A stretch of DNA of 56,648 nucleotides, taken from positions 511,077 to 567,724 of the forward strand of contig NZ_HE610961.1 of the NCBI RefSeq assembly GCF_000285515.1, in the 5' to 3' direction. This stretch comes from Paenibacillus senegalensis JC66 (GTDB lineage Bacteria; Bacillota; Bacilli; Paenibacillales; NBRC-103111). Every line of letters begins with the position of its first letter. The stretch's first letter is position 1. The notes below the pieces were generated by a model. That model was not told the origin of the DNA. It did not search any database and was given only the letters and a program-made list of their open reading frames with translations. A program made the translations under genes and the position numbers. Shown here one piece after another: positions 36,631-45,086 of this stretch.

Positions 36631-38142
36631 CTATTTGCCCAACAATTCCAGGTGGCGTCCAATATGGCGAATTAACGCCTGGTCGTATTCCCGCTCATGC
36701 TTCTGCAGCGTGTCCATCAATTCGTCCCGGAACAGGCTGTTGCCTTCTCCGTCCTTGGCTTGCAGCAGCAAGCCGTAGGTGATGTGGATCAATTGACGGG
36801 CATTGTCTTCATTCATATATTCCGCCAATTCACCATCGCTTACTTCAGACAGCGGTGTAATGGCATCAAAGTCAGTTGTGACATGGTAATAAGCCAGCGC
36901 TTCCGGGTAATGCTCCATAGCGTACTGATGCATCCGGCGGTACAGGCTCGGATGAACCTCCGCTATCGTCCGCATCGCTTCCAGCCAATTGGTTCCGGCA
37001 GTTTTGACGTGGAAACGCCCTTTGGTGTGATTGGCAATAATCGGGAACACGCTGAATTTGTCACTGCCGGAATGAATGCTCAGCTTGTAGCCGAAATGGT
37101 CGGCTATGGCGGAATGAACCTCCAGTTCTTTCTCGAACTGTTCCACATCGCCTATATAATCAATACCTTTCTGGAATTCACCGCAAAATCTTGGAGCCAC
37201 GCTGTACAAATCCAGTCCGGCCTGTTCCAGTTCATAAGCTACAAACCAGTGGGCCGCAGGATCGGTCGGCGTTTTCGTCTCATCGATAGAAAGCTCGAAG
37301 TCCATTTCCCGGTCCAAAGGCCGGATATAGCGATTGTAGATATCGATAGTCATCTTGATGGCTTCCCCATAGATAAGGGCATAGCTCATTAGCTGCTGGC
37401 GTTCAAAGCTAATTTGAATTGCCCCGGCTTCGAATACGGTATCCAGGTAAGTGGATTCATACCGGCTTCTTACCTCCTGAGGAAGCTGCAAATAACGTTC
37501 CTCCACTGCGGTGGCGGACAGCCCTTCGACATCGTTGTCAATCTTGTCCGAGCAGTCCAGCGTCAGCATCGTAAAACCGAGAGCGAGCGCCATTTCGATA
37601 TCTTTCTCTTCTTTCAGGTGATCGCCATCCGCTCCAAAGCCCTCGGTGTAGCCTTCCTGCAGGGCGGCATAGCATGCGGCATCCAGCACCTGGTTGTAAT
37701 CGCGTCCGGTCAGATTCAGCTCACGTATGCTTTGCTGGGCAAGAATGGGACGGATATTTTTGCCCCGCACTGAACGGATATGGCCCGGGGAGGCAAGTCC
37801 CAACCGGTCCCCAAGCCCGATCGTGGCCACCTGCTTGCCGAAAGCCCGGGGGACGGTGTAAGGAAAATACCGATTAATGACAAGCCGGTTTTCGTGTGTC
37901 AAACCGCAAAGCTTGTAATGATCGGATTCCTCGCCAGCCAGTTCCTGATACAGGCTTCCATCCCCCCACACAAGCAGCTGCTTGCCAGTGCTGCCGCGGA
38001 CCATCAGCAACCGGGTCCCTTCATGCCGGGAGAAGGAACGGGTGTAAACTTGAACTCCCTCGATAAGTTGAACCTCATCGGATGAAGCTGATTTCCCTTC
38101 TGCATTATTCCATTCAACGATAACTGATTGATAGCTGTTCAT
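36631..38142 (-). CDS. uxaE: Tagaturonate/fructuronate epimerase, UxaE family
   Basis: 503 aa, ATG 38142 after AGGAGGATCG. Family hallmarks are FGADGDHLKEEKDIEMAL, FTMLTLDCSDKI, FELSIDETKTPTDPAAHWFVA, VAPRFCGEFQKGIDYIGD, YKLSIHSGSDKFSVFPI and FHVKTAGTNWLEA. These match the UxaE enzymes first described in Thermotoga, which epimerise D-tagaturonate to D-fructuronate so that galacturonate can enter the glucuronate branch. Conserved Asp, His and Glu residues in these motifs are likely metal ligands. It is the middle gene of a three-gene operon with an oxidoreductase and a UxaC-like isomerase. Confidence 0.82.
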   Translation of the reverse strand: MNSYQSVIVEWNNAEGKSASSDEVQLIEGVQVYTRSFSRHEGTRLLMVRGSTGKQLLVWGDGSLYQELAGEESDHYKLCGLTHENRLVINRYFPYTVPRAFGKQVATIGLGDRLGLASPGHIRSVRGKNIRPILAQQSIRELNLTGRDYNQVLDAACYAALQEGYTEGFGADGDHLKEEKDIEMALALGFTMLTLDCSDKIDNDVEGLSATAVEERYLQLPQEVRSRYESTYLDTVFEAGAIQISFERQQLMSYALIYGEAIKMTIDIYNRYIRPLDREMDFELSIDETKTPTDPAAHWFVAYELEQAGLDLYSVAPRFCGEFQKGIDYIGDVEQFEKELEVHSAIADHFGYKLSIHSGSDKFSVFPIIANHTKGRFHVKTAGTNWLEAMRTIAEVHPSLYRRMHQYAMEHYPEALAYYHVTTDFDAITPLSEVSDGELAEYMNEDNARQLIHITYGLLLQAKDGEGNSLFRDELMDTLQKHEREYDQALIRHIGRHLELLGK

Positions 38143-38209
38143 ATCGATCCTCCTGTTTTAGCGATAGGAAGCGCTCTCGCGCTTTTTGCCTGCTTCTCCT
38201 CTCTTACCT

Positions 38210-39499
38210 TTAACCGAAGCTGACAAGACTTTTAATTTCGACAGGCAGCCCGGTCTGCATCGACTTGTTGCCCGCAATCCCGGTCAAGATGGAGACGGCT
38301 CCATCGATATGTGACGCCGCTCTGTTGAAGGGATCCGGCTCCGGAGCACCGAACAGATCATTCAGCATGACGGGATCGCCTCCTCCGTGGCCTCCTGCCT
38401 TCTCTTCTACATGGACTTCATAAGGCGCCGCAAACATAGGGTGTACCGTAAGCCGCTTTTCTTTCAAAGCGCCTTCATCAGCTTTGTTACCGCCTGAATT
38501 GACATATGACCTCTCCGCTACTCTCGCTTCGATCCGGCCTTTACTGCCGTTAAAGACGACATGGAATCCTTCCCACGGCAGATATGCATTTAAAGAATAA
38601 GTAAGGATGGCCTGATTGCGGTAGCGGACCATCACTCCAAGCGTATCCTCGATGCTGATCCCGTCTCCGAATACACTCTGGTCTCTTTGGTAACCGTCTT
38701 CATGCTCGGCATCGAGATACAAAGCCTTCAGGTGAGGATTGTCTTCGAGAGAGAGGGCAAACGGATCATTGCGTGACGCCTCGCTGCCATGGGATCTTTG
38801 ATAGAACCGGGTTTCTCCCCGCCTTTCGGCATTTTCCCGGCCATAGAAGCGGAGCCCCCCCATGGCATAGACCGTCTCGGGATGCGTTCCCAGCCAGAAA
38901 TTAACCAGATCAAAGTGGTGCGTAGATTTATGAACCAGAAGTCCCCCGCTGTTTCGTTTATCTCGATGCCAGCGGCGGAAATAATCAGCCCCGTGCTTCG
39001 TGTTCAGCAGCCATTCAAAATGCACCGAATTCACTTCACCAATCACTCCACCTGCAATGAGCTCCCGGATTTTGGTGTTATGGGGGGCATAGCGGTAGTT
39101 GAAAGTAACTCGAAGCTTGCGCCCGGTTTTTTCGATAGCATCAAGAATTTCCTGGCATTTACGCTCGTCCACGGTCATCGGCTTCTCGCTTACAACATCG
39201 CAGCCCAGCTCCATAGCCCTGATGATATACGTATGGTGAGTGCGGTCAATGGATGTCACGATGACGGTATCGGGCTTCGTTTCAGCTATCATCTTATCGA
39301 ATTCGTCTGCCCCATAGGCGGGAACCGGCTCGTAGTCATATTTCTCCTTCAGCAGCTGATTAGCGTAATTCATACGGGTCCGGTTAATATCGCAAAAGGC
39401 AACCAATGCAGACGTTTCCCTGAACGTTTTGGCAATAGCTCCATAGAAGAACTCAGCTCTGCCGCCAGTACCAACCAGTGCGTATTTTTTCAGCGTCAT
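38210..39499 (-). CDS. Gfo/Idh/MocA-family oxidoreductase
   Basis: 429 aa, ATG 39499 after GGGAGATGAG. An N-terminal Rossmann fold begins KYALVGTGGRAEFF (a GxGG variant of the nucleotide motif). VVSEKPMTVDERKCQEIL carries the EKP motif with the catalytic-region lysine. The C-terminal alpha/beta substrate domain includes VHFEWLLNTKHGADYFRRWHRDKRNSGGLLVHKSTHHFDLVNF, given here in pieces. NAD(P)-dependent oxidation or reduction of a sugar or uronate derivative is expected; the exact substrate is not evident. It is the first gene of the uronate operon, divergent from an AraC regulator. Confidence 0.85.
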   Translation of the reverse strand: MTLKKYALVGTGGRAEFFYGAIAKTFRETSALVAFCDINRTRMNYANQLLKEKYDYEPVPAYGADEFDKMIAETKPDTVIVTSIDRTHHTYIIRAMELGCDVVSEKPMTVDERKCQEILDAIEKTGRKLRVTFNYRYAPHNTKIRELIAGGVIGEVNSVHFEWLLNTKHGADYFRRWHRDKRNSGGLLVHKSTHHFDLVNFWLGTHPETVYAMGGLRFYGRENAERRGETRFYQRSHGSEASRNDPFALSLEDNPHLKALYLDAEHEDGYQRDQSVFGDGISIEDTLGVMVRYRNQAILTYSLNAYLPWEGFHVVFNGSKGRIEARVAERSYVNSGGNKADEGALKEKRLTVHPMFAAPYEVHVEEKAGGHGGGDPVMLNDLFGAPEPDPFNRAASHIDGAVSILTGIAGNKSMQTGLPVEIKSLVSFG

Positions 39500-39540
39500 G
39501 TACTCATCTCCCGATTAAGTTTTCCTCATTTTAGCGCAAG

Positions 39541-39605
39541 ATTATATGTATATCTAAACAATTATTGCTTATTTTCTTAAATACCTTGCATATTTTGCGC
39601 ATATT
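39541..39605. promoter_or_regulatory. Divergent promoter/operator region of the uronate operon
   Basis: On the minus strand a perfect TATAAT (39541-39546) lies about 42 bases before the oxidoreductase ATG but lacks a good -35, as expected for an activated promoter. Immediately upstream GCATATT is repeated at 39588-39594 and 39599-39605, exactly 11 bases apart, a geometry typical of AraC half-sites on one DNA face. Confidence 0.5.
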
Positions 39606-39615
39606 GCTTTTTATC

Positions 39616-39624
39616 TGCTATACT
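39616..39624 (+). promoter_or_regulatory. Extended -10 promoter of the AraC regulator gene
   Basis: TGCTATACT is an extended -10 element (TG-N-TATACT) 22 bases before the ATG at 39647. A weak -35-like TTGCGC lies 18 bases before the hexamer. It overlaps the repeated GCATATT region, so autoregulation is possible. Confidence 0.45.
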
Positions 39625-39646
39625 AGGTCCAAGGGGGGGCTGGCTG

Positions 39647-40477
39647 ATGAATTCTTTCTTCATGGAGCACATGGAACGCAAAGGCCACTATACGATGCAA
39701 AAAAACCACTTTCATCCTTACTATGAGATCTATTATCTGCTTAAGGGAGAAAGGTTCTATTTCATAAAAGACCGCACGTACCCGATTACGAAAGGCGGCT
39801 TGGTGTTTATCGGAAAATACGACCTGCACAAAACCGCCGACACCGGAGTAGCGGACCATGAACGAATATTAATTCAATTTGACGATTCTTTTTTGGCATC
39901 CTTTACGGATCCTCTTCTGCTGGCGCCCTTTCATAAACCATCCAAGCGGCTCCAATTGACCGCTCAAGAGCAGTCCCGAGTAGAAACGCTGCTTTTTCAA
40001 ATGCTGAAAGAATACGAAAACAAGCTTCCAGGGTGGAAAACCTACCTGCAAGCTTCTCTTGCTAAGCTGCTGATCGGAAATGAACGGCTGTTTCAAGAAG
40101 AGAGCAGTATGAACTTTGAGTATGCCAGTCCTCTTCATCGCAAAATTTCCGAAATTGTAGAATATATCAACGTTAATTATGGAGAAGAAATAACCTTATC
40201 TTCGCTTTCCCGATCCTTTTATATCAGTCCTTACTATTTGAGTCGAAAATTCAAGGAAGTAACGGGGTTTTCGTTTGTGGAGTATGTGAACAGCGTAAGA
40301 ATTAAAGAAGCGCAGACTTTATTAAGACAAACGGATGAACAGATTATCCGCATAGCGGAGCTAACCGGCTTCGACAATATCTCCCATTTCGGCAGAGTGT
40401 TCAAGCAAATGTTGAAAATCAGTCCAATGGAGTATCGCAAATCAGTTCGGAAGCTGGAGCAATTTCCACATGAATAA
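39647..40477 (+). CDS. AraC-family transcriptional regulator with cupin-type sensor domain
   Basis: 276 aa, ATG 39647 after AAGGGGGGG. The N-terminal cupin-like fold (HFHPYYEIYYLLKGERFYFI, ITKGGLVFIGKYDLH) likely binds a small sugar acid in the cytoplasm. The C-terminal double HTH contains EEITLSSLSRSFYISPYYLSRKFK and QIIRIAELTGFDNISHFGRVFKQ. It is divergent from the oxidoreductase-UxaE-UxaC operon, which it probably activates. Confidence 0.88.
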   Translation: MNSFFMEHMERKGHYTMQKNHFHPYYEIYYLLKGERFYFIKDRTYPITKGGLVFIGKYDLHKTADTGVADHERILIQFDDSFLASFTDPLLLAPFHKPSKRLQLTAQEQSRVETLLFQMLKEYENKLPGWKTYLQASLAKLLIGNERLFQEESSMNFEYASPLHRKISEIVEYINVNYGEEITLSSLSRSFYISPYYLSRKFKEVTGFSFVEYVNSVRIKEAQTLLRQTDEQIIRIAELTGFDNISHFGRVFKQMLKISPMEYRKSVRKLEQFPHE

Positions 40478-40796
40478 GCAAGCATTGCATTGGACTCCAC
40501 CGCTTTACTCATTGGATCAACATAACCTAATAGTACCTTAACCGTTGAAGCTCTTATGCCTAACTCTTAAACCTTATGTTATTATTTTTTTCCGCCGCTA
40601 GGGAGCATGGGCCAGGTACTTGCTGAGAACATGCAGGCCGTAAGCTGTCTATACTAATCAGGACAAATGAGCCGGCGAAACCCCTTAACAGCCCCATAGC
40701 AGCCTTTGATTTCGATGCTGTTCTGATCTTTACGGATCCCAAAAACCGGTGTTCCTCAAGCGGGAACACCGGTTTCTGGGGTACGATGGCAAAGGC
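40478..40796. terminator. Intergenic stretch with terminator at 40741-40775
   Basis: AAACCGGTGTTCC (40743-40755) pairs with GGAACACCGGTTT (40763-40775), with a T-run on the minus strand from the A-run 40741-40745. It lies just past the stop of the isomerase gene at 40797 and ends that operon; it may also stop the AraC transcript from the left. Bases 40478-40740 contain no gene or repeat I recognise. Confidence 0.8.
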
Positions 40797-41624
40797 TTAT
40801 TGCCACTTCCAGTTTAAATCCGCAAGGAGCCGCTTCAATCCATCTGAAGCTTCCTTGAACAGGCCCGGACCGCTGAAGCCGGCAAAGCTGCCGGCCGCCT
40901 GCAAATGAGGCTCCAGCGACAAGAATCCGGAATAATTCCGTTCTTTCAAAGCTCTAAGCAGCTCCGGGATCTGGCCATCACCAAGACCGGCAACCGTAAC
41001 TGATCCATCAGCCGACTTCGCATCCTTGATATGGATATAATCAATATATGCAGATAGCATTGGGTAAGCTTCCTCAAATGGCCGCACTCCGCACTGCACG
41101 AAATTAGCCGGATCAAATACTGCCCGCAGATTAGCGCTAGAGCAGGATTCAAGAAGGTCCCGGCATCTTTCGGCATTGTCGCCGTATATATGCTTTTCAT
41201 TCTCATGCAGCAGGAGCACGTCCGCCTCCTCCGCCCTCTTGACTAGCAGCTTCATACGGCGGATAACTTCATCACGAAAGTCCTCCGGCTTTTGATCTTC
41301 TTTAATAAAAAATGAGAATATACGAATATTGCGCGTGTTAAAAAATTTGGCGATATGGATCGCCCTTTCGAATTTTTCCAGATGCGGGTCAAAAGGGTCG
41401 GTAATGTTAATTTTCCCTATCGGCGACCCAATGGCAGAAACTCGAATTCCTTCCTTGTCCATCTTTTGTTTTATCTCCTGCAGCTGTTCATCCGTTAAAT
41501 CCAACACATTTTTATTCCAGACCCCTCTGAATTCTACGTACCGGATTGATTCAGCATTTAAAATGTCCAATTGTTCATCTAATTCCGCAGAAATTTCATC
41601 AGCAAATCCCGACAATGTAATCAT
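40797..41624 (-). CDS. Sugar phosphate isomerase/epimerase (xylose isomerase-like TIM barrel)
   Basis: 275 aa from ATG 41624 (MITLSGFADEIS), ten bases after AAGGAGG. The AP-endonuclease-2/xylose-isomerase fold is shown by FADEISAELDEQLDIL, VRYVEFRGV-like strand 1, DVLLLHENEKHIYG, LRAVFDPANFVQCG, DYIHIKDAK and GFLSLEPHL. These supply the usual Glu, Asp, His and Glu metal ligands. It is probably the intracellular isomerisation or epimerisation step for the sugar imported by this block. It is separated from the toroid gene by 127 bases holding a motif shared with the block's promoter, so it may have its own start point. Confidence 0.83.
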   Translation of the reverse strand: MITLSGFADEISAELDEQLDILNAESIRYVEFRGVWNKNVLDLTDEQLQEIKQKMDKEGIRVSAIGSPIGKINITDPFDPHLEKFERAIHIAKFFNTRNIRIFSFFIKEDQKPEDFRDEVIRRMKLLVKRAEEADVLLLHENEKHIYGDNAERCRDLLESCSSANLRAVFDPANFVQCGVRPFEEAYPMLSAYIDYIHIKDAKSADGSVTVAGLGDGQIPELLRALKERNYSGFLSLEPHLQAAGSFAGFSGPGLFKEASDGLKRLLADLNWKWQ

Positions 41625-41727
41625 GTTCAAGCTGCCTCCTTGGTTTATTAAACTTCCCATTCGATTGGCTCCTCTCCGTCTGTTAGCCCAAAAGCCAAGA
41701 GCCCGCTCGAATAAAGTATGTGATAAT

Positions 41728-41744
41728 ATCTTGTTATCTCTTGC
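41728..41744. promoter_or_regulatory. Putative AraC operator, copy 1
   Basis: ATCTTGTTATCTCTTGC lies in the gap before the isomerase gene. It matches ATCTTGTTTTCTCTTGC at 48452-48468, upstream of the block's AraC gene, in 16 of 17 bases. The shared, otherwise unexplained sequence at the two likely start points of one locus suggests a common regulator. Confidence 0.5.
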
Positions 41745-41751
41745 AAAATAC

Positions 41752-44259
41752 TCAGCCTATCCGTTCCAGATTTCCTTTAACGCCAAATCCGCTATAGTTC
41801 TGCTCCACTCCATTAACTCGCAGCGGTTCGTTCCATCCAAGCTGAACCTTGCCGTAATAAGGATCGGTAAATTCCAGCTGCAGGGACTGCAAATTTTCGA
41901 TAATTATCGATGTAACCGCGGCTGCAAACTGTTCATAGCTTCCGCTTTCCTGCTCATCCGAGACCCTCAAAATCCAAGCGTTACGACAGCCCTCCGATAT
42001 CAGCTCCCGCTGTCGTCCCGGTCCCTCCTCCCGCAGGTGCAGCCCGCCCGCCGCATAGATAGCCGCATAGCTCGATCCGACCCTGGCCAGGTACCAGCCG
42101 TTTCTTTGCTCGAAACTGTCAAAAACAGCGGTCGGAAAATAAGCATGTGTGAAGCTCACCTCGTGATCGGCCGGGATATCATATATCACCAGAGCAAGCC
42201 CCCTGTATTGAGCCGCTTTAGGCAAATATCCGTTCCCCGCCCAATAGCTGGGTCGTCCCGAACCGAATTGGGCCAGCTCTCCCGGGTGATTGATCCACAG
42301 GTTGGCTTCAGCCCCGAAGGATAAATGGACGACATGCTCCTGATAGCCTCTCTGGCCTGGTTTGAAGTTATAGATAGAAGACAAGCCGTATTCCGGCGAT
42401 TTATAGTGATATAGCTGCGCGTAACCGCCGGCTCCCTGCTCAAACCGGAACACCAGCCTCTCCCCTGGGGATAGCTTCATCAAATCCAGATAGTCCTCAG
42501 GAGGGGCGTAATCGGACAGGCATAATGCCACATTGCTTATTGAGTAGCCGTTCGGATGTCCCATTCCGTAGCCGATCCAGTTCATCGAGGTCGTCCCGGT
42601 AATGTATTGGCCTTTCAACTCTTTTTCGTAGCTGCGTCCATAGGTACAGGCAAGCACGCCATTCACCGAGTTGACTGTTAAATAAAAGTATATCAGATCC
42701 ATCGCTTCTTTCGCCTTATTCCTGATGCTTTCATTCTCGGCCAAATCGTACAAATGCAGCAGACCGACAGCATCTACAGGCAGATATGCGCTGGAGTTCC
42801 ATTCAGCGAGACCTTCCGAGAAGAACCGTTCGAACCATTCCTCCAATCGCTGCTCTGCTTTGAGCTTATGCGCTTCTCCATTGGCGTTATGATTAGGGAA
42901 CATTTCTGCGGGAAACAGCTGGCCGGCCAACAGCTCGCAGGTATGGAACAGAAGGGCGTGGTTTTCACTGAAAAACCACATAACATCATCGCCCGGTTCA
43001 TCCATCCAATAGCGGAAGTGGAGGATACAGTGCTTAGCCTCCTCCCAGAAGCTCTCCGGGAGAATTCCGCTGTTCCGATAATCCCGCCATATGCGGAATA
43101 AGGCGACGAGGAAGAAGTCGCTGCAATCCCGGCGCTCGTTAATCCCCGCGATCCCTTCCCTGAGAAGCGCTTCCGCTTTCCCCATTGGCCCGCCGGTTTT
43201 TAGAATAGCCAGCGCTGTATGAAGATTCGGGGCTCCGTACTCCGCGATGAGCTTTAACGCTTCCGCCTTGCGGGAGACGATATTGGGGGCCGATCCAGTC
43301 GCTGCTGCCTGGTCTGAATAAACTTGAAGAGCCAGTGTACGTTGAATGGAGATCCTCCCCAAACGTGCTGTGAACTGAAGATATAAATACTCCATTCCGA
43401 AGCTTCCGGCATCTGCCAGCTCCAGAACCGCGGAGCTCTTCCTGAGCGTGGCATGCATCGTTTTTTTACCGCCAAAGATTGCACTGCCATACTCGACAAC
43501 AAAAGGAATATCCTTTGCCAGAGGGTTATTTATATGCAATGCCACGTTTCCTGAAGTCACCGTATCCTTCGGAAAGTAAGCTTCCTTCATCGCTTGTTCC
43601 AGCTGCAGCACTTCTTCCGGATCAGCTTCCCCCAAAGGAAGTACGGTTGCGACATCCTCTTTTCCCTTGTAATCTATGCGGAAATAATACTGCGTATCTC
43701 GCTCCGCGAGATCTTCGAAACAAACTACAAGGCGGTTCAGTCCCTGCTTTAAGGTAACTTCAACTTCTGTTTCCGCTTCGGCGTTTCTTGTAAAAGGAGT
43801 AAAGTCCGTGATGAGCTCTTCGTTGACCCAAAGCGTAATGGAGCCGCAGGTTTGCAGGCGCAGCACAGCCTTATGCGCTTTCTTGCACTCAAGCTCACTA
43901 AAAGCAAAAGTACGTAAATGAGTCGGTACCATCCAGAAAGACGATCTCTCCACCCGCGGATTCTCCCAAGGAAAATAAAGCTTCCATTCTCCTGCCCCTT
44001 CCAATTGTCCGCAGAGTCCCCCGGGTTGAAAATCATCTATAGGAGGAAGGCTGGGAATTTCCTGCTTGCGCCCCGAAACAAACTCCCTGCGGCAAGGATT
44101 CTCATGAATAGCAAATCCTTTGAGCAGCCAATCGTTAATGCCTCCGCTCATGGTCGTCGGCACGAAGCGGACGGGCCTTTCTTCAGTACCGCTGACCAGC
44201 CAGCGGTTCAGAACCTGGTAGTTTAACTTAAGCGGTTTGTAACGTAGTAAGCTAGCCAT
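41752..44259 (-). CDS. Unassigned alpha/alpha-toroid carbohydrate-active enzyme-like protein
   Basis: About 835 aa from ATG 44259; a TTG at 44271 overlapping the permease stop is an alternative start. Residues 1-330 are beta-rich, with a jelly-roll-like stretch (LRLQTCGSITLWVNEELI...LKQGLNRLVVCFED). Residues about 335-640 look like an (alpha/alpha) barrel with MWFFSENHALLFHTCELLAGQLFP, EWFERFFSEGLAEWNSSAYLPVDAVGLLHLYDLA (in pieces) and NGVLACTYGRSYEKEL. The SENH and W-x-S-x-x-Y motifs are typical of toroidal lyases and hydrolases acting on polysaccharides. The rest is a C-terminal beta domain. No signal peptide, so it should work on imported oligosaccharides. I cannot name the family or substrate; a uronic-acid-containing glycan is possible. 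Confidence 0.6.
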   Translation of the reverse strand: MASLLRYKPLKLNYQVLNRWLVSGTEERPVRFVPTTMSGGINDWLLKGFAIHENPCRREFVSGRKQEIPSLPPIDDFQPGGLCGQLEGAGEWKLYFPWENPRVERSSFWMVPTHLRTFAFSELECKKAHKAVLRLQTCGSITLWVNEELITDFTPFTRNAEAETEVEVTLKQGLNRLVVCFEDLAERDTQYYFRIDYKGKEDVATVLPLGEADPEEVLQLEQAMKEAYFPKDTVTSGNVALHINNPLAKDIPFVVEYGSAIFGGKKTMHATLRKSSAVLELADAGSFGMEYLYLQFTARLGRISIQRTLALQVYSDQAAATGSAPNIVSRKAEALKLIAEYGAPNLHTALAILKTGGPMGKAEALLREGIAGINERRDCSDFFLVALFRIWRDYRNSGILPESFWEEAKHCILHFRYWMDEPGDDVMWFFSENHALLFHTCELLAGQLFPAEMFPNHNANGEAHKLKAEQRLEEWFERFFSEGLAEWNSSAYLPVDAVGLLHLYDLAENESIRNKAKEAMDLIYFYLTVNSVNGVLACTYGRSYEKELKGQYITGTTSMNWIGYGMGHPNGYSISNVALCLSDYAPPEDYLDLMKLSPGERLVFRFEQGAGGYAQLYHYKSPEYGLSSIYNFKPGQRGYQEHVVHLSFGAEANLWINHPGELAQFGSGRPSYWAGNGYLPKAAQYRGLALVIYDIPADHEVSFTHAYFPTAVFDSFEQRNGWYLARVGSSYAAIYAAGGLHLREEGPGRQRELISEGCRNAWILRVSDEQESGSYEQFAAAVTSIIIENLQSLQLEFTDPYYGKVQLGWNEPLRVNGVEQNYSGFGVKGNLERIG

Positions 44260-44267
44260 AGTTGGAT

Positions 44268-45086
44268 TCAACCTTTCATCCCTGTAGTCACGATGCCTTT
44301 AACCAACTGCTTCTGGAAGATAAGGAATACGATCAGAATCGGAATCATCGTGATGACGGACATAGCCAGCAAGCTGCTCCAATCGACATTGTACTCTCCG
44401 ATAAAGTTGGACAAGGCCAGCTGGATCGTATATTTGCCCGGATCACTTATCACAATTAGAGGCCAGAGGAAATCATCCCATCTCCACATGAAGGAGAAGA
44501 TGGTCAGCACAGCAAGAATCGGCTTGGCAATGGGGAGAACGATACTGCGATAGATTTTCCATTCCGATGCCCCGTCCATCCTTGCCGCTTCCAGCAGCTC
44601 ATCCGGTACAGATAATAAATACTGACGGATGAGAAACACTCCTGTAGGCGTAGCCGCCGGAGGAATGATGATACCCAGCAGACTGTTGTACAATCCAAGC
44701 ATGCTGATGATGGAGAAGATAGGAATCATGATAACCTCCAAAGGAATCATCAGCGTAGAAATAAACCCGATCAGGATAATTGTAGCTCCCCTAAAACGGT
44801 ATTTGGCCAAGGCAAATCCGGCCATCGAATTAATAAACAGCAGCAGCAGTGTTGAAGAAATCGTTACGATCGCCGAGTTAAGAAAGTAAACACCGAAGTT
44901 CCCTTTATTGAAAGCTGCCGCATAATTATCCAGAGTAAATTGGCGCGGAAAAATTTGCGGCGGCCAGGCATACAGCTCGGTGTTGTTTTTAAAAGAGGAG
45001 AGAACGACCCAGAGCACAGGAAACAGGAACAGCAGGGAAATAACTATTAATGCAGCATAGACGCCCGCTTTGGACCATCCTTTCAT
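44268..45086 (-). CDS. Carbohydrate ABC transporter permease (CUT1, MalG-type)
   Basis: 272 aa, ATG 45086 sharing a TGATG junction with the partner permease and preceded by GGAGGAGAG. Six membrane segments; EAA loop LEAARMDGASEWKIYRSIVLP; end GIVTTGMKG. It would import the ligand of the lipoprotein at 46076. No ATPase is encoded in this block. Confidence 0.9.
   Translation of the reverse strand: MKGWSKAGVYAALIVISLLFLFPVLWVVLSSFKNNTELYAWPPQIFPRQFTLDNYAAAFNKGNFGVYFLNSAIVTISSTLLLLFINSMAGFALAKYRFRGATIILIGFISTLMIPLEVIMIPIFSIISMLGLYNSLLGIIIPPAATPTGVFLIRQYLLSVPDELLEAARMDGASEWKIYRSIVLPIAKPILAVLTIFSFMWRWDDFLWPLIVISDPGKYTIQLALSNFIGEYNVDWSSLLAMSVITMIPILIVFLIFQKQLVKGIVTTGMKG

Noticed and set aside
36697-37392. 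231-codon plus-strand open frame
   Set aside because: Antisense shadow of the UxaE gene, whose conserved motifs leave no doubt about the coding strand.
38789-39580. 263-codon plus-strand open frame
   Set aside because: Antisense to the well-supported oxidoreductase gene, extends through its promoter, and shows no domain or ribosome site.
40560-40769. 69-codon minus-strand open frame before the terminator
   Set aside because: It runs through the terminator hairpin of the isomerase operon, and no similarity is recognised.
41329-42324. 331-codon open frame on the plus strand
   Set aside because: It lies antisense to the isomerase and toroid genes, spans their intergenic gap, lacks a ribosome site and has no recognisable protein features; both opposite genes are clearly real.
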